Of a stretch of 38,264 nt of DNA, positions 24,381-32,379 are shown one piece after another. The position numbers and the translations under genes are program-made. Each line of letters starts with the position of its first letter. The first letter of the stretch is position 1. The notes below the pieces were generated by a model. The model had not been told where the DNA came from. It saw nothing but the letters and a program-made list of their open reading frames with translations, and searched no databases. Source of the stretch: Pseudomonas sp. 7P_10.2_Bac1 (lineage in GTDB: Bacteria > Pseudomonadota > Gammaproteobacteria > Pseudomonadales > Pseudomonadaceae); NCBI RefSeq assembly GCF_025465935.1, contig NZ_JANLNV010000093.1, forward strand, positions 1-38,264, given 5' to 3'.

Positions 24381-24944
24381 ATGTCTAACGCGCTGCAAGT
24401 CGTCGTCGTTTCGGGTGGGGCGTACAGCCCTTCGCGCACTCTGGTTTTGGCCAAGGCCATTCTTGATGAACTGCAAACCCGGCTCACTATCGAAAGCCGC
24501 TTGATTGAGCTGGGCACCATTGCACGGCAACTGGGCGGCGCCTTGTCACGCCAGGAACTGAGCCCGCAAGTTGATGCCGAGATTCAGGCGATTGAAAACG
24601 CCGACCTGCTGATTATTGCCACCCCGGTGTATCGCGGCTCCTATCCGGGCCTGCTCAAGCACCTGTTCGATCTGGTGGATATCAACGGCCTGATCGACAC
24701 CCCGGTTTTGCTCGCGGCCACCGGCGGCAGCGACCGGCATGCGCTAGTGCTCGAACACCAGTTGCGCCCGCTGTTCGGCTTTTTCCAGGCGTTGACGCTG
24801 CCGATCGGCGTGTATGCCACCGAATCCGATTTCGCCAATTACCAAATAACCAGTGAGCCTTTGAAGGCTCGCATCCGTCTTGCTGCAGAACGTGCCGCGC
24901 CGCTGTTCAGCGCGTCTGCCAACAACTTGCTGAAAATCGCTTAA
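24381..24944 (+). CDS. msuE: NAD(P)H-dependent FMN reductase (MsuE/SsuE family)
   Basis: The 187-aa flavodoxin-like protein has the N-terminal phosphate-binding region VVVVSGGAYSPSRTLVLAKA and the central ATPVYRGSYPGLLKHLFDLV block of the SsuE/MsuE family. It reduces FMN with NAD(P)H and supplies free FMNH2 to the monooxygenase encoded 11 nt downstream. The symbol follows gene order (FMN reductase before the monooxygenase, as in msuED) and is not certain versus ssuE. The operon has a sigma-54 promoter at 24314-24329, in line with RpoN-dependent organosulfur genes known from P. putida. Confidence 0.85.
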   Translation: MSNALQVVVVSGGAYSPSRTLVLAKAILDELQTRLTIESRLIELGTIARQLGGALSRQELSPQVDAEIQAIENADLLIIATPVYRGSYPGLLKHLFDLVDINGLIDTPVLLAATGGSDRHALVLEHQLRPLFGFFQALTLPIGVYATESDFANYQITSEPLKARIRLAAERAAPLFSASANNLLKIA

Positions 24945-24955
24945 GGACTTTTTCA

Positions 24956-26101
24956 ATGGATGTGTTTTGGTTCCTCCCCACCCACGGCGACGGCCACTTT
25001 CTAGGCACCACCAAGGGCGCCCGTCCGGTCACGCTCAACTACCTCAAGCAAGTTGCCCAGGCGGCTGATGACTTGGGCTACTACGGCGTTCTGATTCCGA
25101 CCGGCCGCTCCTGCGAGGACTCGTGGGTTATTGCCTCGGCGCTGGTGCCGTTGACCGAGCGCCTGCGTTATCTGGTCGCAATACGGCCGGGGATCATTTC
25201 ACCGACCGTGTCGGCGCGCATGGCTGCGACGCTGGACCGACTGTCTGGCGGTCGCCTGCTGATCAACGTGGTGACGGGGGGCGACCCGGATGAAAACCGT
25301 GGCGACGGCAGTTTCCTCAGCCACAGCGAACGCTATGAGGTGTCAGATGAGTTCCTGATAATCTGGCGCCGGGTGCTGCAAGGCGAGTCCGTTGACTTTG
25401 AAGGCAAGCACCTGCACGTGCAAAACGCCAAGGCACTCTACCCGCCCGTGCAAAAACCTTATCCGCCGCTGTATTTCGGCGGCTCTTCCGAAGCGGCTCA
25501 CGACCTGGCTGCCGAGCAAGTCGACGTGTACCTGACCTGGGGCGAACCGCCCGCGGCCGTGGCCGAGAAAATCGCCGATGTGCGTGAGCGTGCTGCCCGC
25601 TTGGGCCGCACCGTACGCTTCGGCATTCGTCTGCACGTGATCGTGCGCGAGACCGAGCAAGAAGCCTGGAAAGCCGCCGACACCCTGATCGAGCACATCA
25701 GCGACGAAACCATTGCTGCGGCGCAAAAATCGTTCTCCCGCTTTGACTCCGAAGGCCAGCGCCGCATGGCCGCGCTGCACGACGGGCGCCGCGACAATCT
25801 GGAGATCTCGCCCAACCTGTGGGCCGGTGTCGGCCTGGTTCGCGGCGGTGCCGGTACCGCGCTGGTGGGCAACCCGCAACAAGTGGCAGAACGCATCAAG
25901 GAATACGCCGACCTGGGCATCGAAAGCTTTATTTTCTCGGGCTACCCGCACCTGGAAGAAGCCTACCGCTTCGCCGAACTGGTCTTCCCGCTGCTGCCCG
26001 AACCGTATGCCAGCCTGGCGGGTCGCGGCATTACCAACCTGACCGGCCCCTTTGGCGAAATGATCGCCAATGACGTTTTGCCGGGGCAAGCCAAAGCCTG
26101 A
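24956..26101 (+). CDS. msuD: FMNH2-dependent alkanesulfonate/methanesulfonate monooxygenase (SsuD/MsuD family)
   Basis: The 381-aa bacterial luciferase-like protein starts MDVFWFLPTHGDGHFLGT and carries the SsuD hallmarks GVLIPTGRSCEDSWVIA (with the conserved Cys), RPGIISPTVSARMAATLDRL and GGDPDENRGDG. SsuD normally has 380-382 residues, so it is full length. It uses FMNH2 and O2 to release sulfite from alkanesulfonates during sulfate limitation. SsuD and MsuD differ mainly in substrate chain length and cannot be separated safely here. No msuC follows directly, but related flavin enzymes lie at 30749-31951 and 32380-33603. Confidence 0.88.
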   Translation: MDVFWFLPTHGDGHFLGTTKGARPVTLNYLKQVAQAADDLGYYGVLIPTGRSCEDSWVIASALVPLTERLRYLVAIRPGIISPTVSARMAATLDRLSGGRLLINVVTGGDPDENRGDGSFLSHSERYEVSDEFLIIWRRVLQGESVDFEGKHLHVQNAKALYPPVQKPYPPLYFGGSSEAAHDLAAEQVDVYLTWGEPPAAVAEKIADVRERAARLGRTVRFGIRLHVIVRETEQEAWKAADTLIEHISDETIAAAQKSFSRFDSEGQRRMAALHDGRRDNLEISPNLWAGVGLVRGGAGTALVGNPQQVAERIKEYADLGIESFIFSGYPHLEEAYRFAELVFPLLPEPYASLAGRGITNLTGPFGEMIANDVLPGQAKA

Positions 26102-26114
26102 TCACGCCTGCATG

Positions 26115-26137
26115 TAGCCGGAAATATCCGGCTATTT
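26115..26137 (+). terminator. Probable intrinsic terminator after the monooxygenase gene
   Basis: TAGCCGGA-AATA-TCCGGCTA forms a perfect 8-bp stem with a 4-nt loop followed by a short TTT, 13 nt after the stop codon. The T-run is short, so termination may be partial. Confidence 0.6.
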
Positions 26138-26313
26138 CACGTCCTTGGGCTCTGTACGAAATGTATCTGCGCTAGGATAAGCGGCGTTGAAAACGTCGGG
26201 ATGAGGCCAATACAGCCTCATCACCACCTACGATACTGCGTCAATACTTGGGCTTGAAGCGTCTGGCCAACCGGAACGCATAGTCTTCAACACACTTGAA
26301 CTGAGACTATTCG

Positions 26314-27351
26314 ATGACATACATCGCTGCCGAAAACCGCTATGAATCCATTCCTTATCGCCGCGTAGGTCGCAGTGGCCTGGTGCTGCCCGCCCTGTCG
26401 CTGGGGCTGTGGCACAACTTCGGCGACAGCACGCCCATCGACACCCAGCGCGCCTTGCTGCGCACGGCCTTCGATCTGGGCATCAACCACTTTGACCTGG
26501 CCAACAACTACGGCCCACCGTATGGCAGTGCCGAGATCAATTTTGGCCGCTTGCTGCGCGAAGATTTCAAACACTACCGCGATGAACTGATCATCTCCAG
26601 CAAAGCCGGCTGGGACATGTGGCCCGGCCCTTACGGCCAGGGTGGCGGTTCGCGCAAGTACATCCTCGCCAGCCTTGATCAGAGCCTGCAGCGCCTGGGC
26701 CTGGACTACGTCGACATTTTCTACTCGCACCGCTTTGATCCGGACACCCCGCTGGAAGAAACCGCCAGCGCCCTGGCGACCGCCGTACAGCAAGGCAAGG
26801 CCCTGTACATTGGTATCTCGTCGTACTCCGGGGTCAAAACCCGTGAAATTGCAGCGCTGCTCAAAGAGTGGAAAGTACCGCTGCTGATCCACCAACCGGC
26901 ATACAACCTGCTCAATCGCTGGGTGGAAAAAGACCTGCTGGACACTACCGAAGAGCTGGGCACCGGCGTGATTGCCTTTACCCCGCTGGCGCAGGGTCTA
27001 CTGACTGACAAATACCTCAATGGCATCCCGGCGGATGCGCGGGTCAATCGCCCAGGTGGCGGCTCGTTGCAAAGCAAACACTTGTCTGAAAGCAACATTG
27101 CCCACGTGCGTGCGCTCAACGAGATCGCCAAGCGCCGTGGTCAAAGTCTGGCCCAGCTGGCTCTGGCCTGGACTCTGCGCGACCCGCGCGTGACCTCGGC
27201 ACTGATCGGCGCAAGCCGACCTGAGCAGATCATCGAGAACGTGGCAGCGTTGCAGAACCTGGCATTCAGCAAAGAAGAACTGGCCGAGATCGACCGTTTT
27301 GCGCAGGAAGGCGGCATCAACCTTTGGGAAAAACCGTCAACGGCTGAATAA
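26314..27351 (+). CDS. gpr: Aldo/keto reductase, L-glyceraldehyde-3-phosphate reductase type (YghZ/GpR)
   Basis: The 345-aa TIM-barrel protein has the AKR catalytic tetrad in context: Asp and Tyr in INHFDLANNYGPPYGSAE, Lys in IISSKAGWDMWPGPYG and His in DIFYSHRFDPDTP. The long GPYGQGGGSRKYI insertion and the C-terminal GGINLWEKP are characteristic of the E. coli YghZ/GpR group, which reduces L-glyceraldehyde 3-phosphate and other aldehydes, including methylglyoxal. It has its own 212-nt upstream region after a probable terminator. Its link to the sulfur genes may be removal of aldehydes released by sulfonate oxidation (inference). Confidence 0.9.
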   Translation: MTYIAAENRYESIPYRRVGRSGLVLPALSLGLWHNFGDSTPIDTQRALLRTAFDLGINHFDLANNYGPPYGSAEINFGRLLREDFKHYRDELIISSKAGWDMWPGPYGQGGGSRKYILASLDQSLQRLGLDYVDIFYSHRFDPDTPLEETASALATAVQQGKALYIGISSYSGVKTREIAALLKEWKVPLLIHQPAYNLLNRWVEKDLLDTTEELGTGVIAFTPLAQGLLTDKYLNGIPADARVNRPGGGSLQSKHLSESNIAHVRALNEIAKRRGQSLAQLALAWTLRDPRVTSALIGASRPEQIIENVAALQNLAFSKEELAEIDRFAQEGGINLWEKPSTAE

Positions 27352-27361
27352 ACCACTCTGT

Positions 27362-27415
27362 TGGAGCCAGTTGCCTCGCGATCTTTTAAAAAGATCGCGA
27401 GGCAAGCTCGCTCCT
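27362..27415. repeat. REP element between convergent genes
   Basis: An inverted repeat with arms around TTGCCTCGCGATCTTTT and AAAAGATCGCGAGGCAA, extended by GGAGC and GCTCC. It lies between the convergent aldo/keto reductase and FAD-binding protein genes. It belongs to the same family as the copies at 18331, 22818 and 32146 and may be a bidirectional terminator. Confidence 0.8.
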
Positions 27416-27424
27416 ACACGGGTA

Positions 27425-28852
27425 TTACAACGCCAACCGCGCAGCCAATGCCTTGGCCTGCAAGGCCACATCCGTCACCGCGGTGCTTTCCCACCACTCA
27501 CCACGCAATGGCGGGCCCATGGCGAACAGACGCTTGGAAGGCTGGGACTGCGCATTGAGCACTGCCCCGGACGGATCTGCCGCAATGCCCAAGGCCAAAT
27601 TACCCGCGCGAATCAACCCCCGCTCAAGCAACTGCCGGGGCAAGGCTTTATCCACCCGGCGCCAGTCGTATTCGATGCCCGTAGAGTTGATCAGCCCATC
27701 GCCTTCAACCACCCTCACCTGCGCCTGCCCACGATAACGCAAGCGAATGCGCGGACGCCCGTCAGCGCTCGACTCTACGCCCTGCAGTGACGCAGCACTG
27801 ATAGTCAACCGCCCTTCACCCAGCAATTTCTCGAGCAAAGCATTGCCCTGAGGCGGTGAACGGTGGTGATGGCTTTCCCACCACGGCCGCACATGGCGCA
27901 CAAACTGTCGCCGCTGAACATCGCTGGCCTGGCTCCACAACCGCCCGATATGCGCACGCACGGTGTCCAGCGGGGCCTGCCAATCAATGCCTGCTGCCTC
28001 GGCCAGCTCGCACTGGCGACGCAACGCCCGGAGCAACTGCAGGGGGCTGCGAATCTCCAGGTCCTGGGCCAAAAAATCTTCCCAGGCCGGTGGCTGACGC
28101 CGCACTTGAGGCAACAGGCCGTGCCGCGAAAAAACCTCGATTGACCCGCGATGACCGGCCCGATTCAACGACTCCAGCGCATCCACCATGGTCAGCCCGG
28201 AGCCGATGATCAGCACCCGCGCATCCACGGGCAACCCCCGCAACGCCTCGACATCCCATGGGTCCAGGGCCGCCGCGTTAAGCCCACTGGACTGGCGCTG
28301 CGCCGTGCGCGCCGCCGGGAACATGCCGGTGGCCAATACGGCCACAGCCGCCTGCAACTGACGCCCACCCTTGAGGGTCACCAGCACCCGGCTTTCGTCG
28401 GTTTGCAGGTCGACGACCTCGTCGCGCACATGGGTCAGGCTCGACCCTTGCGGCGCGCCAATTGCCAGGGCTTCTGCCAGACGCTGCTGGGCGTATACGC
28501 CAAACAACCCGCGTGGTGGAAACAGATGCTCGACCGGCACCTGCTGCACAGCTGATTCCGGCCAGCCGCCTTCGGCAATATGGGCTTGCAGCCAGCGCGT
28601 CAGATCGTCGGGTTCGTCCGGATCAATGCTCATGCGCGCCGCATTGCCGTTCAGGGTGTGCCCCAGTTCGGTGGCACTGTAAGCTTCGCCCCGGCCCAGT
28701 TCAGCACGCGGCTCGACCACTACGATGTGCCGGGCACCCGGCAAACGCAGCAGTTGCATAGCCAGCAAGGTGCCGCTCAGGCCGCCACCAACAATCAACA
28801 CATCGGCCTCGCGGATGGCAGACGTTGCCTGTCCGCCTTGTGGCTCACTCAT
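27425..28852 (-). CDS. FAD/NAD(P)-binding protein (COG4529-like, NAD_binding_9)
   Basis: About 475 aa from ATG at 28852, which follows an AAGAGAGA ribosome site. The N-terminal dinucleotide motif ADVLIVGGGLSGTLLAMQLL is followed by LGRGEAYSATELGHTLNGNA and NAARMSIDPDEPDDLTRWL, which mark the COG4529/FAD-NAD(P)-binding family. A second nucleotide motif reads ARVLIIGSGLTMVDALESL. Exact chemistry is unknown; relatives are thought to be flavin oxidoreductases. It is the last gene of a four-gene operon with organosulfur monooxygenases and may serve as reductase or oxidase in that pathway. Confidence 0.82.
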   Translation of the reverse strand: MSEPQGGQATSAIREADVLIVGGGLSGTLLAMQLLRLPGARHIVVVEPRAELGRGEAYSATELGHTLNGNAARMSIDPDEPDDLTRWLQAHIAEGGWPESAVQQVPVEHLFPPRGLFGVYAQQRLAEALAIGAPQGSSLTHVRDEVVDLQTDESRVLVTLKGGRQLQAAVAVLATGMFPAARTAQRQSSGLNAAALDPWDVEALRGLPVDARVLIIGSGLTMVDALESLNRAGHRGSIEVFSRHGLLPQVRRQPPAWEDFLAQDLEIRSPLQLLRALRRQCELAEAAGIDWQAPLDTVRAHIGRLWSQASDVQRRQFVRHVRPWWESHHHRSPPQGNALLEKLLGEGRLTISAASLQGVESSADGRPRIRLRYRGQAQVRVVEGDGLINSTGIEYDWRRVDKALPRQLLERGLIRAGNLALGIAADPSGAVLNAQSQPSKRLFAMGPPLRGEWWESTAVTDVALQAKALAARLAL

Positions 28853-28880
28853 GAATATTCTCTCTTGTGTATACAGCCCA

Positions 28881-30281
28881 TCAGGCGCGTTCTTTATCAC
28901 GCGCCCGGTTCAGTTCGCCGAGGTTACGGTACGCAGCACCGGGGTGCCAATCAGCCAGTTTCGGGCCTTCGCCGAACAGTTTCTCGCGCAATGTACCTGA
29001 CGCATATTCCTTTTTGTACACGCCGCGCTTTTGCAGCTCAGGCACCAGCAATTCCACTGCGTCGATAAAGGTTTCATGGGTCACGGCGTAAGCCAGGTTA
29101 AAGCCGTCAACATCAGTTTCGGCGACCCATTCTTCGAGCAGGTCAGCCACTGTTTCCGGGCCACCGACAAACAACGGGCCAAAACCACCAATGCCCACCC
29201 AGTCGGCCAGCGCATTCGGCGTCCAGATCGTGTCCGGATCGGCCGTCGAGAAGGTTTCCACTGCTGACTGGATGGCGTTGGTGTGAACGTGTTTAAGCGG
29301 CTCGTCCGGCTTGAATTGACTGAAGTCGATACCGGTCCAGCCCGAAATCAGGGCCATTGCACCTTCATAGCTGACGTAGCTTTTGTACTCTTCGAACTTG
29401 GCTTTGGCCTTGGCGTCGGTTTCGCCGACGATCACCGTTTGCAGGTTGAAAATCAGGATTTTCGACGGATCACGGCCCGCCTCGGCAGCCCGGCGGCGAA
29501 TATCGGCCACGGTCTTTTTCAACAAAACCTTGGACGGCGACGCCACGAACACGCACTCGGCATGCTCGGCGGCAAACTGCTTGCCACGGCTGGATGCTCC
29601 AGCCTGGTAGAGCACCGGCGTACGCTGTGGCGATGGCTCACAAAGGTGAATGCCCGGCACCTGGAAGTGCTTGCCCACGTGCTGGATTTCATGAATCTTG
29701 CTTGGGTCACTGAACACCCGCCGTTCACGGTCACGCAGGATCGCGCCTTCTTCCCAACTGCCTTCCCAAAGCTTGTAGCAAACCTCCAGGTATTCTTCGG
29801 CGAAGTCGTAGCGCGAATCGTGGGCCGTCTGGGTTTTTTGCCCCAGATTCTTGGCGCCGCTTTCCAGGTACGACGTCACGATATTCCAGCCGGCCCGGCC
29901 CTTGGTCAGGTGATCGAGCGTGGACAGGCGACGGGCAAACGGATACGGATGCTCGAACGACAAAGATGCCGTCAGGCCAAAACCCAAGTGTTCGGTGACC
30001 ATTGCCATGGGCGGAATCAGTTGCAGCGGGTCATTGACGGGTACTTGTGCCGCCTGACGAATCGCAGCCTCACCGTTGCCGCGGTACACGTCGTAGATCC
30101 CCAGCACGTCGGCGATGAACAGCCCGTCAAACTTGCCGCGCTCAAGAATTTTGGCCAGATCAGTCCAGTACTCGAGGTCTTTGTATTGCCATGAGCGATC
30201 ACGCGGGTGCGCCCAAAGGCCGGGGGACTGGTGACCGACACAGTTCATGTCGAAAGCGTTGAGACGGATTTCGCGAGTCAT
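28881..30281 (-). CDS. FMN-dependent monooxygenase, NtaA/SnaA/DszA family
   Basis: The 466-aa luciferase-fold protein matches the nitrilotriacetate monooxygenase group: an N-terminal HQSPGLWAHPRDRSWQYKDL segment, GRAGWNIVTSYLESGAKNLG, YEFAEEYLEV-like YDFAEEYLEVCYKLW and VLYQAGASSRGKQFAAEHAE. Family members include DszA (dibenzothiophene sulfone), DmoA (dimethyl sulfide) and NtaA. All use FMNH2 from a separate reductase. Operon position between SfnB-type proteins and an FAD-binding protein favours an organosulfur substrate. It needs an FMN reductase, and the MsuE-type protein at 24381 is the only candidate in the window. Four nt separate it from the preceding small gene. Confidence 0.88.
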   Translation of the reverse strand: MTREIRLNAFDMNCVGHQSPGLWAHPRDRSWQYKDLEYWTDLAKILERGKFDGLFIADVLGIYDVYRGNGEAAIRQAAQVPVNDPLQLIPPMAMVTEHLGFGLTASLSFEHPYPFARRLSTLDHLTKGRAGWNIVTSYLESGAKNLGQKTQTAHDSRYDFAEEYLEVCYKLWEGSWEEGAILRDRERRVFSDPSKIHEIQHVGKHFQVPGIHLCEPSPQRTPVLYQAGASSRGKQFAAEHAECVFVASPSKVLLKKTVADIRRRAAEAGRDPSKILIFNLQTVIVGETDAKAKAKFEEYKSYVSYEGAMALISGWTGIDFSQFKPDEPLKHVHTNAIQSAVETFSTADPDTIWTPNALADWVGIGGFGPLFVGGPETVADLLEEWVAETDVDGFNLAYAVTHETFIDAVELLVPELQKRGVYKKEYASGTLREKLFGEGPKLADWHPGAAYRNLGELNRARDKERA

Positions 30282-30285
30282 CTGT

Positions 30286-30732
30286 TTACTCCTGAAGCTG
30301 AGGCGGTACGACGCCGTTCAAGCGGTAGTTACCAATGATCTGGGCCTGCCAGCGCAAGGGTTCGCGGCCTTCCTGGGAAGACGACGGTGCACGGCGCCCA
30401 GTGAGTTCTTGCTGCACATTGCCAACAGCCTGCAACGCATCGGCGCTGGCAAGCACCGCTTCAGCCGTTGCGACCAATACCTCGGCGGCGCTGCCGACAA
30501 AGTGCTCGGCACGCTGATAAAGGGCTTGCGCCACATCCAGGCGAATGTTCAGGTCGCCAAACTTGCTGATGATGTAGGGGTCATCCACGGCCTTGCTCAG
30601 GCCGCTCGGCGCCCACGGCTGAGCCTGTTCGCGAACGAAAGCCAGTGTCTGCTCCAGGCCTTGGCGCGCCAGACGCAAGTCCTCGGCCGCTGCTGCAAGC
30701 TGGTTGGGCAAAGCGATTGCTGGGCTGTTCAT
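30286..30732 (-). CDS. Stand-alone homologue of the C-terminal domain of SfnB/DszC-type flavoproteins
   Basis: The 148-aa product aligns by eye with the last third of the adjacent SfnB-type protein: a DDPYIISKFGDLNIRLD block against its QDPYTIAAIGDLQWRLH, and the ending IIGNYRLNGVVPP against LIGNRLLNGIQPP. It lacks the N-terminal helical and beta domains that bind flavin, and the RNARTHTLHDP-type loop near the C-terminus is replaced by a Gly/Ser/Arg-rich stretch. It has a good ribosome site (GAGGAG, 8 nt) and normal spacing (16 and 4 nt) to both neighbours, so it looks like a working gene rather than debris. Possible roles are a decoy or hetero-oligomer subunit; neither is shown. Confidence 0.75.
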   Translation of the reverse strand: MNSPAIALPNQLAAAAEDLRLARQGLEQTLAFVREQAQPWAPSGLSKAVDDPYIISKFGDLNIRLDVAQALYQRAEHFVGSAAEVLVATAEAVLASADALQAVGNVQQELTGRRAPSSSQEGREPLRWQAQIIGNYRLNGVVPPQLQE

Positions 30733-30748
30733 AGTCGTGACTCCTCTG

Positions 30749-31951
30749 TCAGTTCCAGGCATGGCGTGGAGGTTGGATGCCGTTGAGCAGGCGGTTGCCT
30801 ATCAGGTGATACTTCCAGCGCGCCGGGTCATGCAGGGTGTGGGTGCGGGCATTGCGCCAGAAACGGTCGAGGTTGTGCTTGCCGAGCACCGAGCGCGTTC
30901 CGGCCAATTCGAACAGCTTGCTGCTGGCGAGCAAGGCGATTTCCGCCGACAGCACTTTGGCCTGGGCCACGATCACCGAGGCTTCGGCCACGCTCTCTTC
31001 ACTGGGCTCAACCAGAGCGTGATCAATCGCGCGACCGGCCTTGGCCAGAATCGCGTCGGTGCCGTGCAGGCGCCATTGCAAATCGCCTATTGCGGCAATC
31101 GTGTAAGGGTCTTGCCAACCGTGATCCTGCTGGCTGTCGACCCACGGGCGGGACAGGCGCGCATGAATCAGCGCCTGCTCAAAGGCCCCATGGGCGATCC
31201 CGGTATCCACCGCCGCTTGAATGATTTGCGAGATCGGGCCGTCTGCCGTGGGTTCTTCAAAGGCCTTGTAAGCCGGAATCACAGCGCTTAACGGTACGCG
31301 CACGCCCTTGAGCACAGCACCGCCACTGGCAGTCGTGCGCTGCCCGAAGCCGTCCCAACTGTCGATGATGGTCAGCCCTGGGTTGTCCCGCTCGACAAAG
31401 GCGATGAAGGGGCGATTCTGTTCATCCACCCCCACCGCCGGGACGATATGGGCAAACAGTGCGCCGGTGCAGTAGAACTTCTCACCGTCGAGCACCGCGT
31501 GCTCGTCTTCAAAGCGAATGGTGGTTTGAAAGGCCCCGACGTTCTTGCTCTTGGATTCTGAAAACGCGTTGCCGAAACGCCAGCCATCCAGAGCCTTACC
31601 GTAGTAGTAACGCTTTTGTTCTTCACTGCCGGTGTGCAACAGAATATCCAGCACGCCCAAGTGGTTTTGCGGGATTTGCCCCAAGGACGAGTCGGCAGCC
31701 GAGATGATTTTGATCACCTCGGCGACCGTTACATAAGACACACCCGCGCCCCCGTAGGCCTTGGGCACGGTAATACCCCACAGGCCGCTGGCCGCGAACA
31801 GGTCCAGTTCGGCTACCGGTAAACGACGCTCCCGGTCACGCACCGAGGCTTCTTCGGCAAAACGCACGGCCAAGGCTGTGGCGATTTCGATTGCCTCGGC
31901 ATCCGAGGTGATCACATGGGCCTTGGCAGGGGGTGATACAGAAATGCTCAT
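30749..31951 (-). CDS. sfnB: SfnB-family sulfur-acquisition oxidoreductase (acyl-CoA dehydrogenase fold)
   Basis: About 400 aa. The acyl-CoA dehydrogenase fold is shown by GLWGITVPKAYGGAGVSYVT, DSSLGQIPQNHLGVLDILL and the SWDGFGQRTTASGG flavin region, with the C-terminal LDRFWRNARTHTLHDP motif typical of DszC/SfnB rather than of true acyl-CoA dehydrogenases. Such proteins act as FMNH2-dependent monooxygenases on sulfur compounds. The ATG at 31951 has GGAG 7 nt upstream. It is the first gene of a four-gene operon with a sigma-54 promoter at 31992-32007. The symbol is by family resemblance. Confidence 0.87.
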   Translation of the reverse strand: MSISVSPPAKAHVITSDAEAIEIATALAVRFAEEASVRDRERRLPVAELDLFAASGLWGITVPKAYGGAGVSYVTVAEVIKIISAADSSLGQIPQNHLGVLDILLHTGSEEQKRYYYGKALDGWRFGNAFSESKSKNVGAFQTTIRFEDEHAVLDGEKFYCTGALFAHIVPAVGVDEQNRPFIAFVERDNPGLTIIDSWDGFGQRTTASGGAVLKGVRVPLSAVIPAYKAFEEPTADGPISQIIQAAVDTGIAHGAFEQALIHARLSRPWVDSQQDHGWQDPYTIAAIGDLQWRLHGTDAILAKAGRAIDHALVEPSEESVAEASVIVAQAKVLSAEIALLASSKLFELAGTRSVLGKHNLDRFWRNARTHTLHDPARWKYHLIGNRLLNGIQPPRHAWN

Positions 31952-31991
31952 GGGCAGACTCCAATGCAATGGAAAACATTGAAGACGCCAT

Positions 31992-32007
31992 TGCACAGGT
32001 CGTGCCG
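31992..32007 (-). promoter_or_regulatory. Sigma-54 (-24/-12) promoter of the sfnB-like operon
   Basis: On the minus strand it reads CGGCACGACCTGTGCA, with GG and GC 12 nt apart as required and GGCACG fully matching the -24 element. It lies 40 nt before the ATG at 31951. A tandem dyad sits 84 nt upstream of it. Confidence 0.75.
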
Positions 32008-32091
32008 CTTTTAAAAACTGTTTAAATTCAATGATTTAACAAATATTCGACTCAACCAAAAGCAACACATGGCGTGCAATCTGTCGACTTG

Positions 32092-32124
32092 CTGTTGGCT
32101 AAGCAACAGTTGCCGCAGCAACAG
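32092..32124 (-). promoter_or_regulatory. Tandem enhancer-type dyads upstream of the sfnB-like operon
   Basis: A perfect CTGTTGgctaagCAACAG (32092-32109) is nearest the minus-strand promoter. A one-mismatch copy, CAGTTGccgcagCAACAG (32107-32124), follows at exactly 15-bp offset. Order (perfect site proximal) and distance (84 nt) mirror the arrangement before msuE. Confidence 0.72.
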
Positions 32125-32145
32125 CTGAATAAACATCGGCTGTGT

Positions 32146-32205
32146 GGGGGCGAGTTTGCCTTGCGATCTTTGATAGGACCAAACATCGCGAGGCAAGCTC
32201 GCCCC
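32146..32205. repeat. REP element within the divergent regulatory region
   Basis: Inverted arms start GGGGGCGAGTTTGCCTTGCG and end GAGGCAAGCTCGCCCC. It lies between the two sets of dyads that serve the divergent promoters and so separates the two control regions. Confidence 0.75.
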
Positions 32206-32252
32206 TGAAGGGCTTCCAACACTGTTGGATTGGCGTACAGCTTGTTAATCCA

Positions 32253-32285
32253 GTGTTGCAAACCCAACAGTTCGAGTCGCAACAA
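32253..32285 (+). promoter_or_regulatory. Tandem enhancer-type dyads upstream of the second monooxygenase gene
   Basis: GTGTTGcaaaccCAACAG (32253-32270, one mismatch) and CAGTTCgagtcgCAACAA (32268-32285, weaker) repeat the 15-bp offset. The gap from the weaker copy to the promoter is 36 nt and from the better copy 51 nt, shorter than in the other two units. A separate CCAACA-C-TGTTGG palindrome lies at 32216-32228. Confidence 0.6.
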
Positions 32286-32321
32286 ACCGCACACGACCCG
32301 CAATCTCGGGCTGCGACCGAA

Positions 32322-32337
32322 CGGCACAGACTGTGCA
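32322..32337 (+). promoter_or_regulatory. Sigma-54 (-24/-12) promoter of the second monooxygenase gene
   Basis: CGGCACAGACTGTGCA has GGCAC and TGC with correct 12-nt GG-to-GC spacing and closely resembles the promoter on the opposite strand at 31992-32007. Transcription would start near 32348, about 32 nt before the ATG at 32380. Confidence 0.72.
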
Positions 32338-32379
32338 ACGGACATGCCAGTGACCTTTCATTTATGCAGGAGCATTGTC

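Noticed and set aside
26230..26312. Possible -24/-12 promoter before the aldo/keto reductase (TGGCC...GC)
   Set aside because: GG-to-GC spacing is 13 instead of 12 nt and there is no dyad upstream, so it does not belong to the sigma-54 set.
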